Source: Bacillota bacterium (lineage in GTDB: Bacteria > Bacillota > Clostridia > Christensenellales > SZUA-584). From it: a DNA stretch of 64,000 nucleotides. Shown piece by piece: positions 50,488 through 58,069 of this stretch. Every line of letters begins with the position of its first letter. Positions within the stretch are counted from its first letter, which is position 1. The notes beneath the pieces were generated by a model. That model did not search any database, was not told where the DNA came from, and worked only from the letters and a program-made list of their open reading frames with translations. The stretch covers positions 79,107 through 143,106 of the forward strand of contig JAEWTW010000046.1 in NCBI GenBank assembly GCA_023397655.1. Reading direction: 5' to 3'. Made by a program: the position numbers and the translations under genes.

Positions 50488-51936
50488 TTACAGGCTGTCG
50501 CCGAAGTCCGCACGGAATTTGGCCACCAGCTTCTCCTGCCAGTCGGACACCGGCTTCAAGCGCCCGAAGAAGAAGCGGAGCACGCTGGGCTCCTCCACGA
50601 ACTCAAGGCCGCCCACCAATTCGCGGTTCTCATACAGCCAAGCGATGCGGTCGATGGCGTATTCCACCTGCGACAGTGTGAACACGCGGCGCGGAAGCGC
50701 CAGACGCAGCAATTCCATGTTGGAATAAGTCTCGTTGCCGTCCTCGTCGCGCTGCTCGGAAAGCGTACCACGCTCCATGCCGCGTACGCCGCCCGCGATA
50801 TACATCGCAGCTGCCAGCGCCCCGGCGGGGTACTGTGCCTGCGGCACGTGTGGCAGAAACGCCGACGCGTCGAGGTGGCAGCCGAGGCCGCCCGCGGGCG
50901 TCACCACGGGAATGCCCTTCTTGCAGAGCTCGCCCACCATGTGCTGTATAAACAGCGGACCCTGGTTGATCATGTCCATATCCATTGTTTCGCGCAAACC
51001 CACCGCTATGGCTTCCATCTCGCGCACCGACATACCGCCGTATGTCAGGAAGCCTTCAAAGAGCGGTATGCGTTCACGCATCTTCAGATAGATATCACGG
51101 TCGTTGAGGCAAATGCCACCGCCGCGTGCGCAGCCCAGCTTACGTGCAGAGAAATACAGGATGTCACACAGTGCGCTGATCTCTTTGGTGATCTCGGCAA
51201 TGCTCATATCCCTGCAGGCTTCCTCGCGCGTCTTGTTGAAATACAGGTTGTCCGCCAGCAGCGAGATATCCGATACCAGCAGTACGCCGTTCTTGCGGCA
51301 TATCCCGCTCACCTTGCGCATGTTCTCAAGCGATACCGGCTGACCGCCGATCAGATTGGTACCCATCTCGATACGCACAAACGGAACCCTGTCTACCCCA
51401 TACTCAGCAATGAGCGCCTCCAGCCTGTCCGTATCCATATCTCCCTTGAACAGCTCATCGCTGCTGATCTGCATCGCGATATCCTTGTACAACTCCACGA
51501 CGCTGCCGCCGTTCAGCGTGATGTGCGCTTTGGTGGTCGTGAAGTGATAGTTCATCGGTATCACATCGCCGTCCTTCACGAATATCTGCGCCAGTATGTT
51601 CTCACAGGCCCGGCCCTGATGCGCGGGCAGGAAATATTCCATACCAAAAATCTCGCGAAGGGTATTTTCCAGCCGCGTATACGTCTGCGAACCCGCGTAA
51701 CTGTCATCCGCCTGCATCATCGCCGCCAGCTGATTGTCGCTCATCGCGTTGACACCGCTGTCCGTCAGCATGTCGAGATAGACATCTTCATTTTTTAGAA
51801 GGAATGTGTTGTTGCCCGCCTCCGAAATGGCTTTGAGGCGCTGTTCGATGGGAACGAGATCAAGCTTTTGAACGATGCGGACCTTGTGCATCTCAAGGGG
51901 TAAAAAGTCGTGACAAAAGAACCTGATGTTAGACAT
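50488..51936 (-). CDS. Tryptophanase / tyrosine phenol-lyase family beta-eliminating lyase
   Basis: A 482-aa PLP enzyme of the TnaA/TPL family. Hallmarks include LPAHQGRACENI, NYHFTTTKAH, and EMGTNLIGGQPVS. The lysine that holds PLP appears in the motif FSARKLGCARGGG, a variant of the SAKKD/SGKKD seen in well-studied members. TnaA, tyrosine lyase and cysteine-lyase activities cannot be separated by eye. The neighbours metY and cysE favour a sulfur role as one possibility. GGAGGG precedes the ATG. Confidence 0.85.
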   Translation of the reverse strand: MSNIRFFCHDFLPLEMHKVRIVQKLDLVPIEQRLKAISEAGNNTFLLKNEDVYLDMLTDSGVNAMSDNQLAAMMQADDSYAGSQTYTRLENTLREIFGMEYFLPAHQGRACENILAQIFVKDGDVIPMNYHFTTTKAHITLNGGSVVELYKDIAMQISSDELFKGDMDTDRLEALIAEYGVDRVPFVRIEMGTNLIGGQPVSLENMRKVSGICRKNGVLLVSDISLLADNLYFNKTREEACRDMSIAEITKEISALCDILYFSARKLGCARGGGICLNDRDIYLKMRERIPLFEGFLTYGGMSVREMEAIAVGLRETMDMDMINQGPLFIQHMVGELCKKGIPVVTPAGGLGCHLDASAFLPHVPQAQYPAGALAAAMYIAGGVRGMERGTLSEQRDEDGNETYSNMELLRLALPRRVFTLSQVEYAIDRIAWLYENRELVGGLEFVEEPSVLRFFFGRLKPVSDWQEKLVAKFRADFGDSL

Positions 51937-52093
51937 CCGTGCTGCCCTCCTACCGTAAATAAATAAAGTTTATTGTATATTGCTGCCGTTCTACCGTAAC
52001 CATCATACACAATATTTGTCGTGCTGGCAAGTCCTGCATGTGCCGTTTTCGACAAGATCTGCACTCCGAAGACCAGCGGTGTAATGCCCAAAT

Positions 52094-52130
52094 AAAAAAG
52101 CACTGCGGGAAAATCGTCTCCGCAGTGCTT
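52094..52130 (-). terminator. Terminator after metY
   Basis: AAGCACTGCGG (52099-52109) pairs with CCGCAGTGCTT (52120-52130); minus-strand tail is TTTTTTATTT. Confidence 0.85.
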
Positions 52131-52142
52131 TGCAATACTTGC

Positions 52143-53423
52143 TTACAGCGCCTGATTCAGCTCGTAGATGATGTCGTCGATGTGCTCGGTTCCGATAGAC
52201 AGCCGGATGGTACCCGGCGAGATTCCGGAAGCCAGCAGCTCCTCATCGTTCATCTGCGAGTGCGTGGTGCTGGCCGGATGGATCACCAGCGACTTGACGT
52301 CTGCCACGTTGGCCAGCAGCGAAAACAATTTCAGCTTCCCGATGAACTGCAGCGCCGCCTCGCGCCCGCCCTTGATCTCAAACGTGAATATCGAGCCTGC
52401 ACCGTTCGGGAAGTATTTCTCGTACAGCGCGTGATGCGGATGGCTGCTCAGCACCGGATGGTTCACCTTTTCCACGGCAGGGTGTTTGCTGAGGAAATCC
52501 ACCACCGCGAGTGCGTTGTCCACATGGCGCTCCACACGCAGCGACAGCGTCTCAAGCCCCTGCAGGAACATAAACGCGTTGAACGGGCTGAGCGCAGCAC
52601 CGGTGTCGCGCAGCAGCGTCACGCGCGCTTTCACGATATAAGCCGCTGGTCCTGCCACATCTGAAAACACCGCCCCATGATAGCCGGGGCTGGGCTCAGT
52701 GAGACCGGGGAACTTGCCGGAAGCCTTCCAGTCAAATTTACCGCTGTCCACGATCACGCCGCCGATGGATGTGCCATGGCCGCCGATGAATTTGGTCGCC
52801 GAATGCACCACGATGTCGGCGCCGTATTCGATGGGACGCAGCAGATATGGCGTGGTGAACGTGTTGTCGATGATGAGCGGGATGCCGTGCCTGTGAGCGA
52901 TGGCCGCCGTCTTTTCGATGTCGATGATGGTGGCGTTGGGGTTGCCCAGGCTTTCGATGAACAGCGCCTTGGTGTTGGGCTGTATTGCCGCCTCGAAGCT
53001 GCCCTCTGCATCCGGGTCCACAAACGTCACGTCAATGCCAAATTCCTTGAACGTGTGCGCGAACAGGTTGTAGGTTCCGCCGTACAGCGTGTTGGCGGAC
53101 ACGATGTGGTCTCCCGCGCGCGCGATGTTCTGTATCGCATAGGTGACAGCCGCGGAGCCGCTGGCCAGTGCCAGTGCACCCACGCCGCCTTCCAGCGCGG
53201 CGATACGCTTCTCAAACACGTCCGTCGTCGGGTTCATGATGCGGGTATAGATGTTGCCCGCTTCCGTCAGCGCGAAACGGCCGGCGGCCGACTCGGGGCT
53301 GGGAAACACGTACGAAGTTGTCTGGTAGATCGGGACGGCTCTGGCATCCGTTGCCGGATCGGGAGATTCCTGACCCACATGAAGCTGCAGAGTTTCGAAC
53401 TTGTATTGTCTTTCGCTGGCCAT
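52143..53423 (-). CDS. metY: O-acetylhomoserine sulfhydrylase (MetY)
   Basis: A 426-aa Cys/Met-metabolism PLP enzyme. PLP lysine is in VHSATKFIGGHGTSIGG; NIYTRIMNPTTDVFE, DNTFTTPYLLRP and HPASTTHSQM are typical of the MetY group (longer than cystathionine enzymes). It makes homocysteine directly from sulfide and O-acetylhomoserine, complementing metA. It lies downstream of the third Rrf2 gene, behind a promoter rich in dyads. Confidence 0.95.
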   Translation of the reverse strand: MASERQYKFETLQLHVGQESPDPATDARAVPIYQTTSYVFPSPESAAGRFALTEAGNIYTRIMNPTTDVFEKRIAALEGGVGALALASGSAAVTYAIQNIARAGDHIVSANTLYGGTYNLFAHTFKEFGIDVTFVDPDAEGSFEAAIQPNTKALFIESLGNPNATIIDIEKTAAIAHRHGIPLIIDNTFTTPYLLRPIEYGADIVVHSATKFIGGHGTSIGGVIVDSGKFDWKASGKFPGLTEPSPGYHGAVFSDVAGPAAYIVKARVTLLRDTGAALSPFNAFMFLQGLETLSLRVERHVDNALAVVDFLSKHPAVEKVNHPVLSSHPHHALYEKYFPNGAGSIFTFEIKGGREAALQFIGKLKLFSLLANVADVKSLVIHPASTTHSQMNDEELLASGISPGTIRLSIGTEHIDDIIYELNQAL

Positions 53424-53450
53424 CTCACTTCTCCTTTTATCGCATATATT

Positions 53451-53535
53451 TCATATATTGTTTATATGATTTTTTCTATACTCTAATTTGCCCATCATGT
53501 TTTGTCAAGCCTTTTTCATACTTTTTTTATATGAA
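53451..53535 (-). promoter_or_regulatory. metY promoter flanked by two dyads
   Basis: Minus-strand TTGACA (plus 53503-53508) and TAGAGT (plus 53480-53485) are 17 bases apart. One perfect dyad TCATATA-N5-TATATGA lies at 53451-53469, downstream of the -10; a second, TTCATA-N9-TATGAA at 53515-53535, lies upstream of the -35. Binding by the adjacent Rrf2 regulator is likely. Confidence 0.6.
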
Positions 53536-53579
53536 TTGTGCGCGAGGAGAAACCATCTGATAAATGAATCGTTACGTGT

Positions 53580-54008
53580 TCAGATGATTGCCATCATCGC
53601 GCGCTGTTTTGCTGCCAGCTGGTTCAGTGTGATGCTGTCCACCACGTTGCCAATTGCCTCATCGATCTGTTTCCACACATCCAGTGTGACACACTTGTCG
53701 CAACGTGCACACTCGTTAGGGTCATCCTCCATACACTTTACCGGTACCAGGCTGCCTTCTATCGCGCGCAGAATCATACCCACGGTATATTCCTCCGCGG
53801 GCCGGGCCAGCTTATAGCCGCCTTGTGCGCCGCGCGCGCTCTTCACAAATCCGGCGCGGCTCAGCACCGTGATGATCTGTTCAAGGTATTTTTCGGATAT
53901 CTCCTGCCGTGCCGCAATGCTCTTGATCGTGATGAACTCGTCATTGTCTGATGCGGCCAGATCCACCATCATGCGCAGTGCATAGCGCCCCCGTGTCGAA
54001 ATCTTCAT
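53580..54008 (-). CDS. Rrf2 family regulator (CymR/IscR-like), third paralogue
   Basis: A 142-aa Rrf2 protein. Winged helix KISTRGRYALRMMVDLA, wing RGAQGGYKLARPAEE, and a cysteine group KCMEDDPNECARCDKC that could bind a metal or Fe-S cluster, as in IscR. It precedes metY on the same strand (CymR position in many Firmicutes) and has the closest match to CymR of the three paralogues. AAGGATG precedes the ATG. Confidence 0.88.
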   Translation of the reverse strand: MKISTRGRYALRMMVDLAASDNDEFITIKSIAARQEISEKYLEQIITVLSRAGFVKSARGAQGGYKLARPAEEYTVGMILRAIEGSLVPVKCMEDDPNECARCDKCVTLDVWKQIDEAIGNVVDSITLNQLAAKQRAMMAII

Positions 54009-54065
54009 ATTTACATCCTTACCGTTTTGGTCTTATGCCATCTTACTACACAAACCGTCTGGCTT

Positions 54066-54845
54066 TCAAGTCTGTGCTGAAGATATTGTGATATTACTCA
54101 CGATGTCGCGGATGACCTCACCCGCAAGTATCAGCCCTGCCACCGACGGCACGAACGCCACGCTGCCCGGCACCTGCCGCCGAACGTTGCATTTGCGTTT
54201 GGTGTCGGGCGGACACACGCAGCCGCTGCGGCAGCCGGAATCGTCGTCGTCCTGCGGTGCTATCGGCGGTTCCTTTGAATATACCACCTTGAGCGCGGGT
54301 ATGCCCCTCTTTTTGAGCTCGCGCCGCATCACCTTGGCGAGCGGGCACACGGACGTGTCATAGATATCTGCCACCTCAAAGCGCGTCGCATCCAGCTTGT
54401 TGCCCGCTCCCATGCAGCTGATGACGGGCACGCCCGCCGCCGCTGCCCGTTCTATCAGCGTCAGCTTGGATGACACCGTGTCAATGGCGTCCACAATATA
54501 CGTATAATGCGAGAGATCGTATTCATCAGCGTTCTGCGCGGTATAGAAGCAGGTATTCGCCTCCACACTGCACTTGGGGTTGATGGACAGTATGCGCGCC
54601 TTCGCTGCCTCCACCTTGTTTTTGCCCACCGTTTCGCGCGTTGCGATCAGCTGGCGGTTGATATTGGTGAGGCAAACCTTGTCGTCGTCGAACAGCGCCA
54701 GACCGCCCACACCGCTGCGCGCCAACGCCTCTACGGTAAAAGAGCCCACGCCGCCGATGCCGAACACGGCCACCGTAGCGCTTTGCAATTTATCCATGCC
54801 TGCCTTGCCCAGCAGGCGCTCCGTTCTGGAAAATGGTCCCGGCAT
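54066..54845 (-). CDS. tcdA: tRNA threonylcarbamoyladenosine dehydratase (TcdA/CsdL-like, ThiF fold)
   Basis: A 259-aa E1-like enzyme. Adenylation loop AVFGIGGVGSFTVEALARSG, DDDKVCLTNINRQ, and VVDAIDTVSSK-type YIVDAIDTVSSK are conserved. The cysteine-rich insert near the C-terminus (CRSGCVCPPDTKRKC) is seen in many TcdA proteins. It converts t6A37 of tRNA to its cyclic form. It lies just upstream of the Rrf2 gene and directly downstream of ridA. Confidence 0.92.
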   Translation of the reverse strand: MPGPFSRTERLLGKAGMDKLQSATVAVFGIGGVGSFTVEALARSGVGGLALFDDDKVCLTNINRQLIATRETVGKNKVEAAKARILSINPKCSVEANTCFYTAQNADEYDLSHYTYIVDAIDTVSSKLTLIERAAAAGVPVISCMGAGNKLDATRFEVADIYDTSVCPLAKVMRRELKKRGIPALKVVYSKEPPIAPQDDDDSGCRSGCVCPPDTKRKCNVRRQVPGSVAFVPSVAGLILAGEVIRDIVSNITISSAQT

Positions 54846-54856
54846 GCGGCCTCCTG

Positions 54857-55240
54857 CTACTTTACGGCTGCGATGGCTTCTATCTCAACGCGCACATCCT
54901 TGGGCAGTCCGGCTACCGCAACGGTAGACCGTGCCGGATACGGCTGCGGAAAATACTTCGCGTATACGCCGTTCACGGCAGCAAAGTCCGCCATGTCGCG
55001 CAGAAACACGGTCGTCTTCACCACGTCCTCAAACCCAAGGCCTGCCGCGGCAAGCACTGCGCCCAGATTATCCAGCACGCGCACCGCCTGTACCTCCGCG
55101 CTGCCTTCCACCACTGCCCCGCCGGACGGGTCCACGGGTATCTGTCCCGACATAAATACAAAGCCGCCGGTTTGGATGGCCTGCGAATATGGCCCGATAG
55201 CCGCCGGCGCCTGATCCGTTGCAATAAGTTGTTTGCTCAT
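54857..55240 (-). CDS. ridA: RidA family enamine/imine deaminase
   Basis: A 127-aa YjgF/RidA protein. The segments IGPYSQAIQTGGFVFMSGQIPVDP, ARSTVAVAGLPKD and the active-site arginine in YPARSTV are conserved. RidA removes reactive enamines made by PLP enzymes, which fits the PLP-rich neighbourhood. GGGGGTG precedes the ATG. Confidence 0.95.
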   Translation of the reverse strand: MSKQLIATDQAPAAIGPYSQAIQTGGFVFMSGQIPVDPSGGAVVEGSAEVQAVRVLDNLGAVLAAAGLGFEDVVKTTVFLRDMADFAAVNGVYAKYFPQPYPARSTVAVAGLPKDVRVEIEAIAAVK

Positions 55241-55400
55241 TTGAGCACCCCCCTGAGCTTAGAAATTCATATCTAAATAGTATGCCTCATCCTATGCCAA
55301 ATCTTCGTGGATGTCAAGTATTGCCCATACTGTCAGCATATAAAAAGCGGCTTAAGTCTCACCAAAGCCGCTGCGTCCCTTTTTTAGCATAGCACCTGTT

Positions 55401-56258
55401 CTACCGCCTGTGCCGCCCCCGTCTGTTATAGCTGGAATGCCGCCTGCTGTTCATGTAATCCCCGGCCGTATTGACCGCAGACTTTCTTTTAACCGGCCTT
55501 GTGCGGCGGCGCATATACAGCGCGATCAACAGACCGGCCGCCAATACAAACACCGCAATAATCGCCGCGATCAGCCAAACGCTCGTGCTGCCTGCTTTCG
55601 CCGAAGCCGCCTCGGCATCATCAGTCGGCGGGCTGCTTTGCCCCGTCGTAACCGCTGCCTCCAGTTCGGGTGTGGCCGCAGGCGTGTTTGTCATCGCAGG
55701 CGCAGTGGTTACCGTTGCTGCTGCGGGCGTTTGCGCCGAAGTGGTTTCAGGGGTGAGTGTCGGTGTCAGATCGGGTGTAGTTGAAGGCACAGCCGGGGGC
55801 GTTGCCGCAGGCGTTTTGGACGGAGCGGAACCGGATGTAACGCTGGCCTGAAAGCTGCCCTGAAACGTGTGCTCCGTTTGGTTATAATTTTCGTCCAGCA
55901 CCGCATATTCACCGCTGGCGGAAAGTATGGCCTTGTCGCCCGACTTGGCACCCGCCTTCACCCGCACCTCAATGGTGCCCTGCGCGGAGCTCCCGCTGGT
56001 GTTGTCGGGTATCGTGTCGTACATCAGGCCTTCGCCGCCCGAAACGAGCTCAAACGCACCGCCTGCCGTAACAGGCGTGGTGTAGGCCACTGCCGCCGAA
56101 TTGACCCTGATCTCATAGGTATAGGTATAAGTGCCCCCCGCTTTCACCTTGTCCGGGCCGGAAAACACAACGGAAACAGATTCTGCCTGTGCCGGCACAG
56201 TGCCGAAAACAAGGCATACCATCAATATGATTAGCGGCCAGACGACCGCTTTTTTCAT
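55401..56258 (-). CDS. Membrane-anchored surface protein with cohesin-like ectodomain
   Basis: A 285-aa exported protein: signal peptide (KKAVVWPLIILMVCLVFG, cleavage near QAES), an ectodomain of about 120 residues rich in beta-strands, a Thr/Pro/Ala linker (about 145-215), one transmembrane helix (IAAIIAVFVLAAGLLIALY) and a basic cytoplasmic tail. The ectodomain segment GTIEVRVKAGAKSGDKAILSA resembles the last strands of cohesin modules, but this is a weak match by eye and an Ig-like fold is an alternative. It follows the dockerin-NlpC/P60 gene; its ATG at 56258 lies nine bases beyond that stop, after GAGGA, so they are coupled. Confidence 0.6.
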   Translation of the reverse strand: MKKAVVWPLIILMVCLVFGTVPAQAESVSVVFSGPDKVKAGGTYTYTYEIRVNSAAVAYTTPVTAGGAFELVSGGEGLMYDTIPDNTSGSSAQGTIEVRVKAGAKSGDKAILSASGEYAVLDENYNQTEHTFQGSFQASVTSGSAPSKTPAATPPAVPSTTPDLTPTLTPETTSAQTPAAATVTTAPAMTNTPAATPELEAAVTTGQSSPPTDDAEAASAKAGSTSVWLIAAIIAVFVLAAGLLIALYMRRRTRPVKRKSAVNTAGDYMNSRRHSSYNRRGRHRR

Positions 56259-56266
56259 CGCTTTCC

Positions 56267-57877
56267 TCATTTAAATACGCGCCGCCCGTGGCTGAGCGCA
56301 CGCTCATACCACCCCTCCACGCCGCAAATGATGATGCACTGATAGTCGGACGAGGCATGAACATGGTAACCGTTGCCGAGGTAGATACCGACATGCCCAA
56401 TACGGGTCGGGTCGCTGTCGGAGACATAGAACATCAGGTCACCCGGTTTCAGTGCGTCTTTACTCACGTAGTCCCACTTACTGTATTGGCTGTACGAGTT
56501 CGCCGAGGAACGCCCTACCGTATAGCCCGACTTGTTCAGGCTGTAGTAGATGAAACCCGAGCAGTCAAACCCTCCGTCCTCCAGCCTGTCGCCGCCCCAG
56601 ACATACGGCTTGCCCAGCTGTGCCAGTGCGACATCCAGGAACTTTCGGATGCGAGAATCGGACACTGTGGGCAGATTAGCCGGTAATGGGCCGCCGGTGT
56701 CGCCCAGCCCCAGTATGTTAAGACGCAGGCGCACGTAATCGGCTACCGTCAGCTCCCCATCTCGGTTGTAGTCTCCCGCGTCCGTATACGGGAAACTCAG
56801 ACTCCTTTTTTTAAGCCAGTGCAGCTTCAGACGCGAATAGTCTTCAATGGATATCTTACCGTCCCCGCTGACATCCCCTTCCACCACGATGGTGCGGGAT
56901 GCCCGCACGGCGCCGCCCACCACCAGCTTTACGGTAAGCCCCGTTTTTACAAGAGTCCCTGTATATTCGTCGCTGCCGTTGTATACGAACAGATTGGCTG
57001 CATCGTTGCTGAAGCCGGATTTAAAGCTGCCCACGGTGGTTAAGACCGGCACGCCTCTGACAGCGGTGGTTCCAATAAAATAAGTGGAGGAAGCCAGAGT
57101 CGGGCTTTTCACGGTGACTGTACATGTGTCCGTGAATGAACCGTCCTGCGTGGTCACCGTAATGGTCGCCGTACCTGCCGCCTTCGCCGTTACGACGCCG
57201 CTTGATGATACTGTGGCTACCGACGTTTTGCTCGACTGCCATGTGACCGCCTTGTCCGTTGCATTCACAGGCAGTACTGTGGCGGTCAGCGTCAGGTTTT
57301 CGCCCGGGCACAGCTCCGCTTCCGATCGGTTGAGCTCCACGCCCGTTGCGGAAATATCCTTTTGCGGCTCGCTGTTGACGGTGCAGCCGTTATCAATAAG
57401 GTCATTGATCACCTGCATGTCGTCGCTGCCGTCTGTGATATCCAGAAAGTTGTTGGAAACATCAAGGTTTACAAGAGAGGTCAAAGCGGCCAGTGCAGCG
57501 ATCTCGCCAAGCTCGTTGCCGCTTAAATCCAGAGAAGTCAGGCCTGTCATTGAAGACAATTCGGTAATGTCGGCTATCTCGTTTCCGGACAGGTCCAGCC
57601 CGGTGATGCCCGTCGCGAACGACAGGCCTGCCAGGTCGCTGATGGACTGGCCGGACAAATCAAGCGATCCGGTGAGCGCCGCCATCTCGCCTTCAGACAG
57701 CGTACCGTCACTGCCGGTATCCGCCCCGGCCATAATCAAAGCCTGTTTCAGATCCGCATCCGCAAAAGTCACGATATCTTCATCCGCAGCCAGCGCAGCC
57801 GGAACATTGGTGACAAGAAGCGCGACTGTCATTAAAACGGACCAAACCGCCTTATTTTTTCTCTTCAGACCGTTCAA
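56267..57877 (-). CDS. Secreted NlpC/P60 hydrolase with LRR, Ig-like and dockerin-like modules (paralogue B)
   Basis: A 536-aa protein: signal peptide (cleavage near ALAAD), leucine-rich repeats (about 65-145; DLSGNEI, LDLSGNELGE), a Big2-like Ig domain (about 180-265), a pair of calcium-loop motifs GDVSGDGKISIEDY and GDYNRDGELTVADY that look like a dockerin (about 340-400), and a C-terminal NlpC/P60 domain. The catalytic cysteine is in GGFDCSGF, histidines in GHVGIYLGNG and HASSD. It should cut peptidoglycan stem peptides. The TTG at 57877 follows GAGGAG. Its paralogue lies immediately upstream and the anchored surface protein downstream. Confidence 0.85.
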   Translation of the reverse strand: MNGLKRKNKAVWSVLMTVALLVTNVPAALAADEDIVTFADADLKQALIMAGADTGSDGTLSEGEMAALTGSLDLSGQSISDLAGLSFATGITGLDLSGNEIADITELSSMTGLTSLDLSGNELGEIAALAALTSLVNLDVSNNFLDITDGSDDMQVINDLIDNGCTVNSEPQKDISATGVELNRSEAELCPGENLTLTATVLPVNATDKAVTWQSSKTSVATVSSSGVVTAKAAGTATITVTTQDGSFTDTCTVTVKSPTLASSTYFIGTTAVRGVPVLTTVGSFKSGFSNDAANLFVYNGSDEYTGTLVKTGLTVKLVVGGAVRASRTIVVEGDVSGDGKISIEDYSRLKLHWLKKRSLSFPYTDAGDYNRDGELTVADYVRLRLNILGLGDTGGPLPANLPTVSDSRIRKFLDVALAQLGKPYVWGGDRLEDGGFDCSGFIYYSLNKSGYTVGRSSANSYSQYSKWDYVSKDALKPGDLMFYVSDSDPTRIGHVGIYLGNGYHVHASSDYQCIIICGVEGWYERALSHGRRVFK

Positions 57878-58033
57878 TTTGTCTCCTCATTTGCGTAATG
57901 ATTTTGTAATATAATTGTATTGTCATATATTTTCTACCTGATGTCAATACTTTCTGGCAAACGTTCATAATTGGATCTGACTGGGATTTGTTATCGCAAG
58001 CTGCGCTGCGATAGATCAGGCTCGCGAAGGTAT

Positions 58034-58058
58034 TAAAAAAGCCGGCCAGAAGCCGGCT
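58034..58058 (-). terminator. Hairpin between the two NlpC/P60 genes
   Basis: AGCCGGC (58040-58046) pairs with GCCGGCT (58052-58058), followed on the minus strand by TTTTTTAATA. It follows the first paralogue, so read-through would be needed for a single three-gene transcript. Confidence 0.8.
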
Positions 58059-58069
58059 GTCAGTGACGT

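Noticed and set aside
50464..51798. A 444-aa plus-strand frame across the tryptophanase-like gene
   Set aside because: It is the antisense shadow of a clear PLP enzyme; the product is His- and Arg-rich.
52677..53486. A 269-aa plus-strand frame over metY
   Set aside because: Antisense shadow of metY with no ribosome site.
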